A DNA stretch of 64,000 bases from Chryseobacterium oncorhynchi (GTDB lineage Bacteria > Bacteroidota > Bacteroidia > Flavobacteriales > Weeksellaceae), in the NCBI RefSeq assembly GCF_002899895.1, contig NZ_PPEI02000003.1, positions 248,001 through 312,000 on the forward strand. Direction: 5' to 3'. Under the pieces are notes generated by a model. It was not told the DNA's origin, searched no databases, and was given only the letters and a program-made list of their open reading frames with translations. Made by a program: the position numbers and the translations under genes. Shown here piece by piece: positions 34,287-43,664 of the stretch; within the stretch, counting starts at the first letter, position 1; every line of letters starts with the position of its first letter.

Positions 34287-35735
34287 TTACCCTACTGAGC
34301 CTTCTAATGAAATTTCCAATAGTTTTTGTGCTTCAATAGCAAATTCCATCGGAAGTTTATTTAAAACTTCTTTACTGAAACCATTTACGATCAAAGCAAT
34401 TGCTCTTTCCGTATCGATACCTCTTTGGTTACAGTAGAAAATCTGATCTTCTCCAATTTTTGAAGTAGTTGCTTCATGTTCTAATTGTGCAGTAGGATCT
34501 TTGATTTCAATGTACGGGAATGTGTGTGCACCACACTCGTTACCCATCAATAAAGAGTCACACTGGGAGAAGTTTCTGGCTCCTTTTGCAGAAGGCATTA
34601 CTTTTACCAGTCCTCTGTATGAGTTTTGTGATTTTCCTGCAGAAATACCTTTTGAAATGATCGTTGACTTGGTGTTTTTTCCAATGTGAATCATTTTAGT
34701 ACCTGTATCTGCATATTGATGATTGTTGGTTACTGCGATAGAGTAGAACTCTCCGATAGCTCCGTCACCTTTAAGGATACAAGATGGATATTTCCATGTT
34801 ACTGCAGAACCTGTTTCAACCTGAGTCCATGAGATTTTTGCATTTTTTTCGCAAAGGCCTCTTTTCGTCACAAAGTTGAATACACCTCCTTTTCCTTCTT
34901 CATTACCCGGGTACCAGTTCTGTACAGTTGAATATTTAATTTCTGCATTATCCATAGCAATCAGTTCCACCACTGCTGCGTGAAGCTGGTTTTCATCTCT
35001 TGATGGTGCTGTACATCCTTCAAGATAAGAAACATAACTTCCCTCATCTGCAATTACAAGAGTTCTTTCAAACTGTCCAGTTCCTGCTTGGTTGATACGG
35101 AAGTAAGTAGAAAGTTCCATTGGGCATTTTACCCCTTTTGGAATATAGCAGAAGCTTCCGTCAGAAAATACTGCGGAATTCAATGCTGCATAGAAATTGT
35201 CTCCTCTTGGAACTACTTTTCCAAGATGTTTTCTTACTAAATCTGGGTGATTCTTAATAGCTTCAGAGATTGAACAGAAAATAATTCCTTTTTCTGCCAA
35301 TGTATCCTGGAAAGTTGTTTTCACAGAAACTGAGTCTATTACGATATCTACCGCTACCCCTGAAAGTCTTTTTTGTTCCTCAATATTAATCCCTAGCTTT
35401 TCGAAAGTTTTCAATAATTCCGGATCTACCTGATCTAGGCTTTCTAATTCAGGTTTTGACTTTGGTGCTGCGTAGTAACGGATAGCTTGAAAATCTGGTT
35501 TTTCATACTTGATATTTGCCCAATTAGGCTCAACCATCTTTAACCAGATTTTGAAAGATTCCAAACGCCATTCAGTCATCCATTCCGGCTCTTCTTTTTT
35601 AGCAGAGATGGCACGGACGATATCCTCATTTAAACCAATTGGAAAATCTTCGTAATCAATCTTAGTTTCCCAACCGAATTCATATTTTTTATTTTCTAGA
35701 TCGACTCTTAAATCGTCTTCAGTATATTTACTCAT
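34287..35735 (-). CDS. sufB: Fe-S cluster assembly protein SufB
   Basis: The 482-residue scaffold protein of the SufBCD complex has the family blocks [48 protein letters not shown] and [26 protein letters not shown]. The C-terminal [33 protein letters not shown] carries conserved residues for cluster and SufD contact. The scaffold builds the nascent cluster from iron and sulfur. It follows a sufA-like gene by 84 bases, which contain a short 14-base-period direct repeat. Confidence 0.98.
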   Translation of the reverse strand: MSKYTEDDLRVDLENKKYEFGWETKIDYEDFPIGLNEDIVRAISAKKEEPEWMTEWRLESFKIWLKMVEPNWANIKYEKPDFQAIRYYAAPKSKPELESLDQVDPELLKTFEKLGINIEEQKRLSGVAVDIVIDSVSVKTTFQDTLAEKGIIFCSISEAIKNHPDLVRKHLGKVVPRGDNFYAALNSAVFSDGSFCYIPKGVKCPMELSTYFRINQAGTGQFERTLVIADEGSYVSYLEGCTAPSRDENQLHAAVVELIAMDNAEIKYSTVQNWYPGNEEGKGGVFNFVTKRGLCEKNAKISWTQVETGSAVTWKYPSCILKGDGAIGEFYSIAVTNNHQYADTGTKMIHIGKNTKSTIISKGISAGKSQNSYRGLVKVMPSAKGARNFSQCDSLLMGNECGAHTFPYIEIKDPTAQLEHEATTSKIGEDQIFYCNQRGIDTERAIALIVNGFSKEVLNKLPMEFAIEAQKLLEISLEGSVG

Positions 35736-35742
35736 TATTATT

Positions 35743-35768
35743 TTTTAGATTTCAGATTTTAGATTTCA
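35743..35768. repeat. Short direct repeat between sufA-like gene and sufB
   Basis: TTTTAGATTTCA occurs at 35743-35754 and again at 35757-35768, a 14-base period. It lies in the 84-base gap between the two genes and may be part of an intergenic repeat family. Confidence 0.5.
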
Positions 35769-35819
35769 AGGCTCAGAAATAAGTCTGAATCCAGGAATCT
35801 GGTATCTTATGTCTTTTCT

Positions 35820-36149
35820 CTAAAGACTAAATGACTCTCCACATCCACATGTTCTAGATGCGTTCGGGTTGTTGAAAATAAACCCTTTTCCGTTCAATCC
35901 TCCTGAGTATTCAAGAGTAGTTCCAGCTAAATAGAGGATGGATTTTTTATCTATAATAATTTTAATGTTATTATCTTCAAAAATCTGATCTGTGTCTGTT
36001 TTTTGGTTATCAAACTTTAAAACATACTCTAAACCAGAGCATCCGCCGCTTTTTACCCCAACTCTTATATAATCTTCAGCAGGGTTAAAACCATCTTCCG
36101 TCATAAGTTGGATGGCTTTCTCCTTTGCATAGTCTGATACTTTTATCAT
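35820..36149 (-). CDS. SufA/IscA-type Fe-S carrier protein
   Basis: The 109-residue HesB/IscA-fold protein has the three conserved cysteines in order: SGGCSGLEY and the C-terminal CGCGESF. Such A-type carriers take the cluster from SufBCD and pass it to target proteins. The gene starts the leftward suf cluster. A TATTTTTG box (36185-36178) lies 28 bases before the ATG. Confidence 0.95.
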   Translation of the reverse strand: MIKVSDYAKEKAIQLMTEDGFNPAEDYIRVGVKSGGCSGLEYVLKFDNQKTDTDQIFEDNNIKIIIDKKSILYLAGTTLEYSGGLNGKGFIFNNPNASRTCGCGESFSL

Positions 36150-36177
36150 TGTATTTATTTAGAATGATTTAATGATG

Positions 36178-36185
36178 CAAAAATA
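36178..36185 (-). promoter_or_regulatory. -7 box of the suf cluster
   Basis: TATTTTTG reads 36185-36178 on the minus strand, 28 bases before the sufA-like ATG. No TTG at 17-23 bases. Confidence 0.45.
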
Positions 36186-36294
36186 CGAACAAAAATCAGG
36201 ATATAAAAATCAGCATTTTTATTTTATCGATTTTTATCATTGATGAGTTTAACCTTGGTAATGTTTTGAAATCCAAAACATAAATAGACTTAGA

Positions 36295-37152
36295 ATGAAA
36301 AAATTAAGTATTATCGCACTGGCGCTCTTTATACAGCATGTTTCGGCACAGACGAACAGATTTGTATATCAGGTAACAATGAAGCCGGATGCTGAAAATA
36401 AAACTGATATTAAAACAGAAAATACATATCTTGATATTTCTCAGGAGAAATCAATTTTTTACTCTGAAAACAGAATTAAGCGTGATTCTATTATGCAGAA
36501 AGCCTTTCAAGGTGGTGGTGGAAGAGGAAATATCAACAGGGATCAGATGGAAAGTTTAAGAACCAACATCAATTATTCTGTGGAAAAAGATAAGACGAAT
36601 CAAAAGACTTATTTTAAAGATAGAATAGGACGTGACATCTATTCTTATGAAGAGGATAGACCATTGGCGTGGAAAATTTCCTCAGAAACAACTAAAATAG
36701 GAGAGTACAAGGTTCAAAAAGCTGAAACGGATTTTGCAGGAAGAAAATGGACGGCCTGGTTTACTACAGACCTGCCTTATCAGGATGGACCTTATAAATT
36801 TGGAGGATTGCCGGGTTTAATTGTAAAAGTGGAAGATGATAAAGGAGATTATTCTTTTGATCTAATGAAGAATTACAAGATTGCGGAGCTTCCAACATTA
36901 AATCAGTTTGGAAATACTTTGAAAGTAAAAAGAACAGATTTTGTTAAGCAACAGCAAAAATTTAAAACTGATCCAATGTCATTTATGAATCAAAGCGGTG
37001 GTGGGCCTGGTGGAATGGCTGCTATTACAAGAATTGGTGGAGGAAGAGGTCAAGGAGGAGGAAATCAAGATCCTGCTGAGATGAGAAAACGAATGGAGGA
37101 GAGGGTGAAAGAAGAGGCTAAGAAGAATACGAATCCAATTGAATTACAATAA
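36295..37152 (+). CDS. GLPGLI family exported protein
   Basis: The 285-residue protein has a signal peptide (MKKLSIIALALFIQHVSAQ). Its defining motif FGGLPGLIVKVED lies in the middle, within the pattern WTAWFTTDLPYQDGPYKF that identifies this Bacteroidota family. A Gly-rich segment precedes the C-terminus (GGGPGGMAAITRIGGGRGQGGGN). Function is unknown, although GLPGLI genes often neighbour TonB-dependent receptors, which are not present here. It ends at a strong terminator. Confidence 0.93.
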   Translation: MKKLSIIALALFIQHVSAQTNRFVYQVTMKPDAENKTDIKTENTYLDISQEKSIFYSENRIKRDSIMQKAFQGGGGRGNINRDQMESLRTNINYSVEKDKTNQKTYFKDRIGRDIYSYEEDRPLAWKISSETTKIGEYKVQKAETDFAGRKWTAWFTTDLPYQDGPYKFGGLPGLIVKVEDDKGDYSFDLMKNYKIAELPTLNQFGNTLKVKRTDFVKQQQKFKTDPMSFMNQSGGGPGGMAAITRIGGGRGQGGGNQDPAEMRKRMEERVKEEAKKNTNPIELQ

Positions 37153-37161
37153 ATAAAAATA

Positions 37162-37196
37162 GGCTGTCTCACTTTTGAGACAGCCAATTTTTTGTA
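37162..37196 (+). terminator. Terminator after the GLPGLI gene
   Basis: Ten-base stem GGCTGTCTCA (37162-37171) with TGAGACAGCC (37176-37185), a 4-base loop and an AATTTTTT tail. Confidence 0.85.
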
Positions 37197-37219
37197 TTTG
37201 TAAAGATTTTTAAGACTAA

Positions 37220-38083
37220 TTATTTTAAAAGCTGGTTGAAAGTATCACCTTGTCTGATATCTCCGGTATTATATCCTTTCATGAACCATTCCTTACGTTG
37301 TGCTGAAGATCCATGGGTAAAGCTTTCCTGATTAACATATCCCTGTGCTCTTTTTTGAATATTGTCGTCTCCTACAGCTTCTGCTGCGTCTATTGCAGAC
37401 TGAATATCTCCGGGTTCAAGAATCTGTTTGGAATCATTTGTACGTCTGGCCCAAACTCCGGCATAAAAATCTGCCTGTAATTCTGTAGCAACAGATACTT
37501 TGTTCATTTCTGCTTCAGAATATCTTCCGCTTCTTCTAAGGCCATCTACCTTTTGCGTAGTCCCCAGGAGGGTCTGCACATGGTGTCCTATTTCATGAGC
37601 AAGGACATAGGCTACTGTAAATTCAGTGACTTTGGCTCCGAATCTCTGTTGAAGTTCATTGAAGAAGCTCATATCCATATAAACTTTCTGGTCAGCAGGG
37701 CAATAAAAAGGTCCCATTGCAGACTGAGCAGTTCCACAAGCTGATTGTGTAGTCTCTTCAAAAAGGACTACAGCGGGCCTTGTATAAGTCATGCCATTTT
37801 CCTTAAAGACTTGGTTCCAGGTTTGGTCATTCCATGTGGTCATCATGTCTACCATATCACCGATCTTTTTCTCATCGGCAGTAAGTTCTCTTTTTTCACC
37901 AGAGCCTCCTGAGGTTTGTATGCTGCCGGAATTCAATATACCGGAGGGATCACCTCCCAAAAAGAAAACAATTGCAGCTATAATTAAAGTTCCGAGACCA
38001 CCGCCTACAATCATACCGCCACCTCCGCCTCCGGAGCCTCTGCGATCTTCAACGTTTCCGCCTCTGTCGTCTGTCCATCTCAT
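37220..38083 (-). CDS. YpfJ-type neutral zinc metallopeptidase
   Basis: The 287-residue protein has one N-terminal membrane helix (GGLGTLIIAAIVFFLGG) after a basic Gly-rich cytoplasmic start. The zinc-binding motif HEIGHH, in VLAHEIGHHVQTLLG, and the downstream ELQADFYAGVWARR block with its acidic zinc ligand define the YpfJ/KPN_02809 family. A C-terminal TGDIRQGDTFNQLL closes the domain. The predicted peptidase activity is by family; the substrate is unknown. It is monocistronic and convergent with the GLPGLI gene. Confidence 0.92.
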   Translation of the reverse strand: MRWTDDRGGNVEDRRGSGGGGGGMIVGGGLGTLIIAAIVFFLGGDPSGILNSGSIQTSGGSGEKRELTADEKKIGDMVDMMTTWNDQTWNQVFKENGMTYTRPAVVLFEETTQSACGTAQSAMGPFYCPADQKVYMDMSFFNELQQRFGAKVTEFTVAYVLAHEIGHHVQTLLGTTQKVDGLRRSGRYSEAEMNKVSVATELQADFYAGVWARRTNDSKQILEPGDIQSAIDAAEAVGDDNIQKRAQGYVNQESFTHGSSAQRKEWFMKGYNTGDIRQGDTFNQLLK

Positions 38084-38158
38084 AGTAATATCTTTTTTTG
38101 TGAATTTAAATATTTTAAGTTAATCTGTAAAAATTATTAGAGTAAAATATCTAGATTT

Positions 38159-40237
38159 TTATCGGTTAAGTTGTTTGGTTTTCAGCCAATAAGATGTAGA
38201 TTGATATGCTGAAATGGCATCATCTACCAGCTTTTGATCTGTATTTTTTAATAGCTTTTCGTCATAATAAAGCTTAAATTCAGGAGCCAGAGTGCTTTTT
38301 TCCAGCTCTAGAGAGTATTGTTTTGCCTTTTTTACTGGTGAAATGATTGTTAATCGACCATCCTTTACAAATCCTAAATCCTGATAAGTAGCAATATAAG
38401 CCTTAGGCTGGAATTCTTTTTTGAAAACATCCTGACCTAAGAATTTAGACTGATAATTGAAGTTCAATAATCCAAAAAGAGTAGGCATTACATCAATCTG
38501 TGACATCAATGCATCAAACTTTTGAGGCTGGATAAATCCTTCCGAAAAGATCATAGCAGGGATTCTATATTTATCCATTGGAAGCTCTGTTTTTCCTGCA
38601 CTGGATGCACAATGGTCTGCAATGATTACAAAGACTGTGTTTTTATACCAATCCTGCTTTTTTGCCATGTCAAAAAACAGTTTTAGAGAGTAGTCTGTAT
38701 ACTTTACACCTCCTTCACGGGATTTTGCGGTTCCCGGGATATCAATTCTTCCATCCGGATAGGTGAAAGGTCTGTGATTGGAAACAGTCATCCAGTGGTT
38801 AAAGAACGGTTTGCCGGATTTTGCTTCAGCATTCATCACCTGAATTGCTTTTCTGGCCATATCTTCATCAGCAACTCCCCAAACGTTGGCGAAAGTGATT
38901 TCCTCCGGCTTAAAGTTATTTCTGTCTACAATTCCATAGCCATTTCCTCCGAAGAAGTCCTGCATATTATCGAAATAACTGTATCCACCATACAGGAATT
39001 TAACATCATATCCTTTTGATTTGAATACATTTCCTGTTGTGAATTTATTTTTATTATCATTTCTTTTAATGATGCTTTCTCCCGCTGTAGGAGGAATACA
39101 AAGCGTTAAGGCTTCTAGTCCGCGCACGGTTCTATTTCCTGTTGCATAAAGATTGGTAAACATTAATGATTTTTCAGCAAGACTGTCCAGAAAAGGAGTG
39201 ATCTTCTGAGTATTTCCGTAATGCTCCATAAAATCAGCAGAAAGGCTTTCGATAGAAATCAGAACAACATTTTTCTTTGCTTCAGGCTGTTCAGCTACAA
39301 TATTCCTAGATAATGTCTGCTGTGGATATTGGCTTAGAAGATTCTTTTCAGCCTGTTGCTGATTAAGTTGTGAATAAAACTGGAAATAATCCAGTTCATT
39401 ATGAGTAAAAGCCCAGTAGAACTTAGGAAGTCCGTTGGCTTCAATTTCATCGGCAAAAACATTGTCAGATTTGATCTGCATTAGTGATGGAAGAGCCAAT
39501 AAGCTTACTCCACAAAGTACAATAAACGAACCCAGTAGAATCATTTTTTGCTTAAAGTTGGGTAGCTCTAACAATTCATCCTTTGTTTTTTTATAAATAA
39601 ACCAGGTAATGGTAAGAGTTACAATAAGTATAGCAGAGAATAATGGAACTACAGGATAGCTTTCCATGATATTTCCAATAACCTCGTTGGTGTAGATCAG
39701 ATAATCTACTGCAATGAAGTTGTAACGAACTCCAAATTCATTGTAGAAAAAGTATTCACTTACTCCATTGAAAATGATTAGCAGAACGTATAAAAGTAAC
39801 GTAGTGAAATATAAAATATTACGTATTTTAATTCTCTGAGTAGGCAGGAAAAGCATTAATCCGAATAAAAATGTTTTTATTCCAACAAAGGCTAATGCTA
39901 CTTCTGTTACAGAACCTCCATATTGCTTGAAGATATTGTTCGGAACAAGCCAGATATATAAAAAGAATAAGACTAATGCCCCAAATATTGCATACCCATA
40001 AGGCTTTTTATATTTTGAATTGGAAAGAAACAAGAAGTAGAGCGCAAGAATTGCACTGGCCAGAATGAATACAAAAATATCATTCACCAGACCTACTAAA
40101 AGCACTTTGACAATTTCGAAAAATCCAAAACTAGCGGTAGTAATAGGATGAAAAAAGAATACGGTTCTTATTATCAATGAAATAATAAGATAAAAAACTC
40201 CTAAATATAGGAACGGTTTTACTTTTTTTAAAAACAT
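38159..40237 (-). CDS. LtaS-like membrane sulfatase
   Basis: An N-terminal set of five membrane helices (about 1-250) is followed by an extracytoplasmic alkaline-phosphatase-superfamily sulfatase domain. The catalytic Thr is in NRTVRGLEAL and metal-site blocks SIESLSADF and IIADHCASS are present. This is the lipoteichoic-acid-synthase-like layout; Gram-negative members often modify envelope glycolipids. The frame extends to a GTG at 40264, but a TATCTTTG -7 box ends on that G. The ATG at 40237 (MFLKKVKPFLY) is therefore the likely start, giving 692 residues. The gene is single. Confidence 0.9.
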   Translation of the reverse strand: MFLKKVKPFLYLGVFYLIISLIIRTVFFFHPITTASFGFFEIVKVLLVGLVNDIFVFILASAILALYFLFLSNSKYKKPYGYAIFGALVLFFLYIWLVPNNIFKQYGGSVTEVALAFVGIKTFLFGLMLFLPTQRIKIRNILYFTTLLLYVLLIIFNGVSEYFFYNEFGVRYNFIAVDYLIYTNEVIGNIMESYPVVPLFSAILIVTLTITWFIYKKTKDELLELPNFKQKMILLGSFIVLCGVSLLALPSLMQIKSDNVFADEIEANGLPKFYWAFTHNELDYFQFYSQLNQQQAEKNLLSQYPQQTLSRNIVAEQPEAKKNVVLISIESLSADFMEHYGNTQKITPFLDSLAEKSLMFTNLYATGNRTVRGLEALTLCIPPTAGESIIKRNDNKNKFTTGNVFKSKGYDVKFLYGGYSYFDNMQDFFGGNGYGIVDRNNFKPEEITFANVWGVADEDMARKAIQVMNAEAKSGKPFFNHWMTVSNHRPFTYPDGRIDIPGTAKSREGGVKYTDYSLKLFFDMAKKQDWYKNTVFVIIADHCASSAGKTELPMDKYRIPAMIFSEGFIQPQKFDALMSQIDVMPTLFGLLNFNYQSKFLGQDVFKKEFQPKAYIATYQDLGFVKDGRLTIISPVKKAKQYSLELEKSTLAPEFKLYYDEKLLKNTDQKLVDDAISAYQSTSYWLKTKQLNR

Positions 40238-40263
40238 GTATTGACTGTCTATATTAGTTTTCA

Positions 40264-40271
40264 CAAAGATA
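40264..40271 (-). promoter_or_regulatory. -7 box before the sulfatase gene
   Basis: TATCTTTG reads 40271-40264 on the minus strand, and its last G is the first base of the upstream in-frame GTG. This makes the GTG a poor start codon and supports the ATG at 40237. Confidence 0.5.
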
Positions 40272-40400
40272 GTTTTTGTGTAGAACTTTTAATATAAAAA
40301 AATCAAAACATACCTTTTATTAATAAGATTTATAAGTTTTTTTAATCAGAATGAGGTCGTCAATTGAGATGAATGGCCGTTGTTAAATAGTCCAACAAAA

Positions 40401-40424
40401 AAGGACTATTAAAAAATAGTCCTT
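40401..40424 (-). terminator. Terminator after ribH
   Basis: Ten-base stem AAGGACTATT (40401-40410) with AATAGTCCTT (40415-40424) and a 4-base loop. On the minus strand it is followed by TTTTGTT. A further AATAGTCC at 40386-40393 could pair instead. Confidence 0.8.
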
Positions 40425-40448
40425 GTGTATTGTTAAGGTGTGCAAAGG

Positions 40449-40967
40449 TTAAGAGTGTCCAAAACCAATATTTCCTTTTTTATCAGATAATTTCTTTTTG
40501 AAATCAATCATTCTTAATGCTGTTACTGCTGCTTCAACACCTTTGTTTCCAAGATCACCACCGCTTCTTGCGATAGATTGCTCTTTTGTATCATCTGTAA
40601 GTACACAGAAAATAGTAGGAGTGTCTGTCATAATGTTACAATCCTTAATTCCTTGTGCTACTGCAGAGCATACATAGTCAAAGTGAGGGGTTTCTCCACG
40701 GATTACACATCCGATAGAGATTACAGCGTCATATTTTCTTTCTTTGCAAAGCTGCATGCTTGCATAGTTTAATTCAAAAGCTCCGGGAACAGGGAAAAGT
40801 TTAATATTTTCAGGTTTTACCCCTTCTTTCTCAAGGATTTCCAAAGCTGCATCACGAAGATTGTACGTTACAAAATCATTCCACTCAGAAAAAACAATGC
40901 CGATAGAAAAATCTTCGGCATTAGTTATATGAAGTGGCTTGTAATCGGAAAGATTAACTGTTGCCAT
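40449..40967 (-). CDS. ribH: 6,7-dimethyl-8-ribityllumazine synthase
   Basis: The 172-residue protein is lumazine synthase, the penultimate step of riboflavin synthesis, which joins the pyrimidine intermediate and dihydroxybutanone phosphate. Its landmarks are the VPGAFELNYA and ISIGCVIRGETPHFDYVCSA blocks, the catalytic His in HFDYV, and GVLT-like CVLTDDTKEQSIAR. It lies 4 bases after the TPR gene on the same strand. Length is slightly longer than usual at both ends. Confidence 0.97.
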   Translation of the reverse strand: MATVNLSDYKPLHITNAEDFSIGIVFSEWNDFVTYNLRDAALEILEKEGVKPENIKLFPVPGAFELNYASMQLCKERKYDAVISIGCVIRGETPHFDYVCSAVAQGIKDCNIMTDTPTIFCVLTDDTKEQSIARSGGDLGNKGVEAAVTALRMIDFKKKLSDKKGNIGFGHS

Positions 40968-40970
40968 TTT

Positions 40971-41678
40971 TTAATAATATTTAGTCATTTCAATATAAGA
41001 ATCAGACATTCCGTTGTCGTAGTCCTGATATTTCTCGTCAATTACAGAGAAGTATTTTTTAGCTTCTGCATTTTTCTTTAATCCTAATGCTACAATACCT
41101 GCTTTTCTTGTGAAGAAGTAAGTCGTATACGGATCATCAGATGCTGTAGATGCTTTGTCTAATAATGATAAAGCTTCATCATTTTTGTTCAATCCTGACT
41201 TCGCGTCTGCCATAGCACCATATTTCATTGCTACTAAGGTTTTGTTGTCAGAAGAGAATTTATCTAAAAGATCATAAGCTTCCTGGAATTTTCCTTCTTT
41301 GAACTTCAATAGGCCGGCATTGTAAGATGAAAGCTGACCAATGCTTGTTCCTGAATATTCGTTATATGTACCTACAAAACCTGGGTTTGCAGCAGATTTC
41401 CCTCCTAAAGCCTCTTTTTCTTTACCGTCTGTAAGGTTTTTCTGAGCAGCAAGGAAACTTTTCACAGCTTCAGCGTTTTTAGGAGCAACTACAAATTGTT
41501 TGTAGGCGAAGAATCCTAAAACTCCTAAAATCAAAGCTCCAAATACAATGCCTAGTGGCTTTGAGTATTTTTCAACAAATCTTTCAGTGTTTAAAGCTTC
41601 TCTGTCAAGGTCTTTAAAGAACTCAACCGTTTCTTTACCTTCTTGCTCGTTTTGAGCACTCTTTCCCAATTTTGCCAT
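40971..41678 (-). CDS. TPR protein with one membrane anchor
   Basis: The 235-residue protein has a basic N-terminal part, then one membrane helix (about 42-62, PLGIVFGALILGVLGFFAYKQF). A periplasmic domain of TPR-like repeats follows (LKFKEGKFQEAYDLLDKFSSDNK and onward). It resembles YfgM/BamB-associated tetratricopeptide proteins. ribH follows it closely. A strong promoter lies upstream. The link between an envelope TPR protein and riboflavin synthesis may be only operon sharing. Confidence 0.88.
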   Translation of the reverse strand: MAKLGKSAQNEQEGKETVEFFKDLDREALNTERFVEKYSKPLGIVFGALILGVLGFFAYKQFVVAPKNAEAVKSFLAAQKNLTDGKEKEALGGKSAANPGFVGTYNEYSGTSIGQLSSYNAGLLKFKEGKFQEAYDLLDKFSSDNKTLVAMKYGAMADAKSGLNKNDEALSLLDKASTASDDPYTTYFFTRKAGIVALGLKKNAEAKKYFSVIDEKYQDYDNGMSDSYIEMTKYY

Positions 41679-41699
41679 AAGTTTTTAAAAATTGAAATG

Positions 41700-41729
41700 C
41701 AAATTTAATTGTTTCTGAGAGATTTACAA
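41700..41729 (-). promoter_or_regulatory. Promoter of the TPR-ribH operon
   Basis: On the minus strand TTG (41729-41727) and TAAATTTG (41707-41700) are 19 bases apart. The ATG of the TPR gene follows 21 bases later. Confidence 0.65.
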
Positions 41730-41779
41730 AATACTTTGTTGGTATTATTATATAAATGTTGTGAAATTACCTTAAAAAA

Positions 41780-41855
41780 GCTTCGGCTCTGCTCAGGCTG
41801 ACATTTCTAAAACGATTTGTTTTGTAACGATTGTCATGCTAAGCAGAGCCGAAGC
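41780..41855. repeat. Long intergenic palindrome, probable repeat element and terminator of apt
   Basis: Fourteen perfect base pairs, GCTTCGGCTCTGCT (41780-41793) with AGCAGAGCCGAAGC (41842-41855), continue inward with imperfect pairing to TGACA and TGTCA. Read on the minus strand it follows the apt stop and is trailed by a T6 run. The inner TGACA/TGTCA pair recalls the element at 32895-32972. Confidence 0.7.
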
Positions 41856-41871
41856 GTATATTTTTTAAATC

Positions 41872-42408
41872 TTAATATTCCAGGATATGGTAAATGTCTG
41901 CACCAAATTTCTTTAGTTTTTCATCTCCATTCAAGCCTGTCAGGCCAATCAGAAAACTGAATTGAGAAACGATTGCTCCTTGTTTTTCTACTAATTTAGC
42001 AGCGGCTTCTGTTGTTCCCCCAGTTGCTAAAAGATCATCGTGAATAAGGATTCTTTGTCCTTTTTTGATTTGACCTTCACGGGTTTCTATCTCAGCGCTT
42101 CCATATTCCAAATCATATTTTTCGGAAATGATAGGTGGAGGGAGCTTTCCTGCTTTTCTAATTAAGATAAAAGGAACCTCCAAAGCGACTGCAATAGCAA
42201 TTCCGAATAGGTAACCACGACTTTCTATTCCGCAAACTGCATCTACTTTACCTTTACTGAAAGCGACAAGGTCTGCAATAACGTCTTCGTAAAGTTTTGG
42301 ATCTAAAAAGATGGGCGAAATATCCTTGAATTGTATTCCGGGAATCGGAAAGTCTGGGATATTTTCAATTGTTTCTTCTAGTTTTTTGATCAGTTCTGCT
42401 GAAGCCAT
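41872..42408 (-). CDS. apt: Adenine phosphoribosyltransferase
   Basis: The 178-residue purine-salvage enzyme joins adenine and PRPP to form AMP. The FKDISPIFLDP block near the start, the GIESRGYLFG block and the PRPP-binding ILIHDDLLATGGTTEAA motif are all present. It begins directly after the lipoprotein gene stop with no gap, so they are cotranscribed. The product is soluble and cytoplasmic. Confidence 0.97.
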   Translation of the reverse strand: MASAELIKKLEETIENIPDFPIPGIQFKDISPIFLDPKLYEDVIADLVAFSKGKVDAVCGIESRGYLFGIAIAVALEVPFILIRKAGKLPPPIISEKYDLEYGSAEIETREGQIKKGQRILIHDDLLATGGTTEAAAKLVEKQGAIVSQFSFLIGLTGLNGDEKLKKFGADIYHILEY

Positions 42409-43614
42409 TTATGGGTTTATTTTATAGCTGGAAATTTTCCAGTCTCCGTTTACATTTTTAAGTCCGAAAGTTACTTTTAAGGATGTTGTTTTTCCATTCT
42501 TATCGGTAACGTCATAGGTAGCATTTACACTGGCACCATTAGGGTTGGACGCGCTTGTAGTGATATTTTTTACGCTTACATTTTTTACAGCCCCAAAACC
42601 AGAGTTTGGATTAGAGAAAGACTCATAACTTCCCCAACTTGGGTTACTGGATGTTTCGTAGGCAGCTTTTAGATTTTGAGAGCTTACGCTGTTCAAGAAT
42701 TTGCTTACTGTATTTTTAGGATCTGCAGCTGGCTGTTTTGGAGTTGCTGGAGCTGCGGGAGCCGTTGTAGTACCTGGTTCTGTTGTTGTAGGAACTGTAG
42801 CAGAAGGATTATTTGGATCCACTACTGCGCTTGGCTGCTGTGATACGGCTGCTGTGTCAGTTTTAGGAACTGCAGGAACTCTCAAGGCTGCAGCATTTAC
42901 ATCCAATCCAATCTTAGACATTTTGAATGTCTTTGCAGTAGTTTTGACTGAAACAGTGATATCAATTTTATTATCTACAACTTTTGAAGCCGGAATAGAA
43001 GAGAACTTAAGGTTGAATCCCTTAAAGTTATTATCCTGCATCAGGTTTTTGGCAGTAGAAAGTCTTACTCCATTGCTGAATACCTCTAATGTTGCTTCCA
43101 AACCAGCACCAGTGAATGATACAGGGTTTCCTGCAGCATCTACAAGTCTAGGTACAATTTGGATTGCTGTAGGTGCACCGCTTCCGTCATCTCCGGTTGG
43201 TCTTGTAATAATGCTTAGTGCTCCTGCTTTTACATCATTAGGATCACTTTCCTTAGCTTTATCATCTCCGAAGATGTTCATTTCTCCAAGAGATGGTGGA
43301 TCTGTACTTACCCATTCAATTCCATTTTTCTGTGCAACTTCGTCAGCTAGGGTCATGATGTCTGGAACTTTCTTCCCGTTGATCAGTTTTCCAAGAGCTT
43401 TTAACTCATTTACATCTCCATCTGCTTCTACGCCGAATGTTTTAAGGATATAAAGAGCCTCATTAAACTTAATCTGCTTAATGGTAGGTAGGCTGGAAGT
43501 CATATCATTGATACTTGACTGCAGTGTTTTAGTATTCGTAGCATCTACATGATCTTTCTTACATGCTGTAAAAAGCAACAGACTGAAAACAAGTAGAAAA
43601 GAAAACTTTTTCAT
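42409..43614 (-). CDS. Lipoprotein with Pro/Thr-rich linker and NTF2-like end
   Basis: The 401-residue protein has a lipoprotein signal (MKKFSFLLVFSLLLFTAC, Cys18). The first 250 residues form an unrecognised domain. A Pro/Thr/Ala-rich linker (about 252-300) follows, and the last 95 residues look like an NTF2-like domain of the type found in DUF4878 lipoproteins (VSKFLNSVSSQNLKAAYETS ... GDWKISSYKI). Its stop codon touches the apt start codon. A TAAATTTG box lies 18 bases before the ATG. The role is unknown. Confidence 0.85.
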   Translation of the reverse strand: MKKFSFLLVFSLLLFTACKKDHVDATNTKTLQSSINDMTSSLPTIKQIKFNEALYILKTFGVEADGDVNELKALGKLINGKKVPDIMTLADEVAQKNGIEWVSTDPPSLGEMNIFGDDKAKESDPNDVKAGALSIITRPTGDDGSGAPTAIQIVPRLVDAAGNPVSFTGAGLEATLEVFSNGVRLSTAKNLMQDNNFKGFNLKFSSIPASKVVDNKIDITVSVKTTAKTFKMSKIGLDVNAAALRVPAVPKTDTAAVSQQPSAVVDPNNPSATVPTTTEPGTTTAPAAPATPKQPAADPKNTVSKFLNSVSSQNLKAAYETSSNPSWGSYESFSNPNSGFGAVKNVSVKNITTSASNPNGASVNATYDVTDKNGKTTSLKVTFGLKNVNGDWKISSYKINP

Positions 43615-43631
43615 TTTTATTTGGTTTGTTG

Positions 43632-43639
43632 CAAATTTA
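43632..43639 (-). promoter_or_regulatory. -7 box of the lipoprotein-apt operon
   Basis: TAAATTTG reads 43639-43632 on the minus strand, 17 bases before the ATG. No TTG at the usual distance. Confidence 0.45.
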
Positions 43640-43664
43640 GTAAAACCTTTATTAATAGTAGATT

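Noticed and set aside
42701-43453. A 250-residue open frame on the plus strand opposite the apt-operon lipoprotein gene
   Set aside because: It is the shadow of the lipoprotein's Thr/Ala/Pro-rich stretch: composition is skewed (V, A, S), no start context or family match, and the minus-strand protein has a clear lipobox and NTF2-like end.
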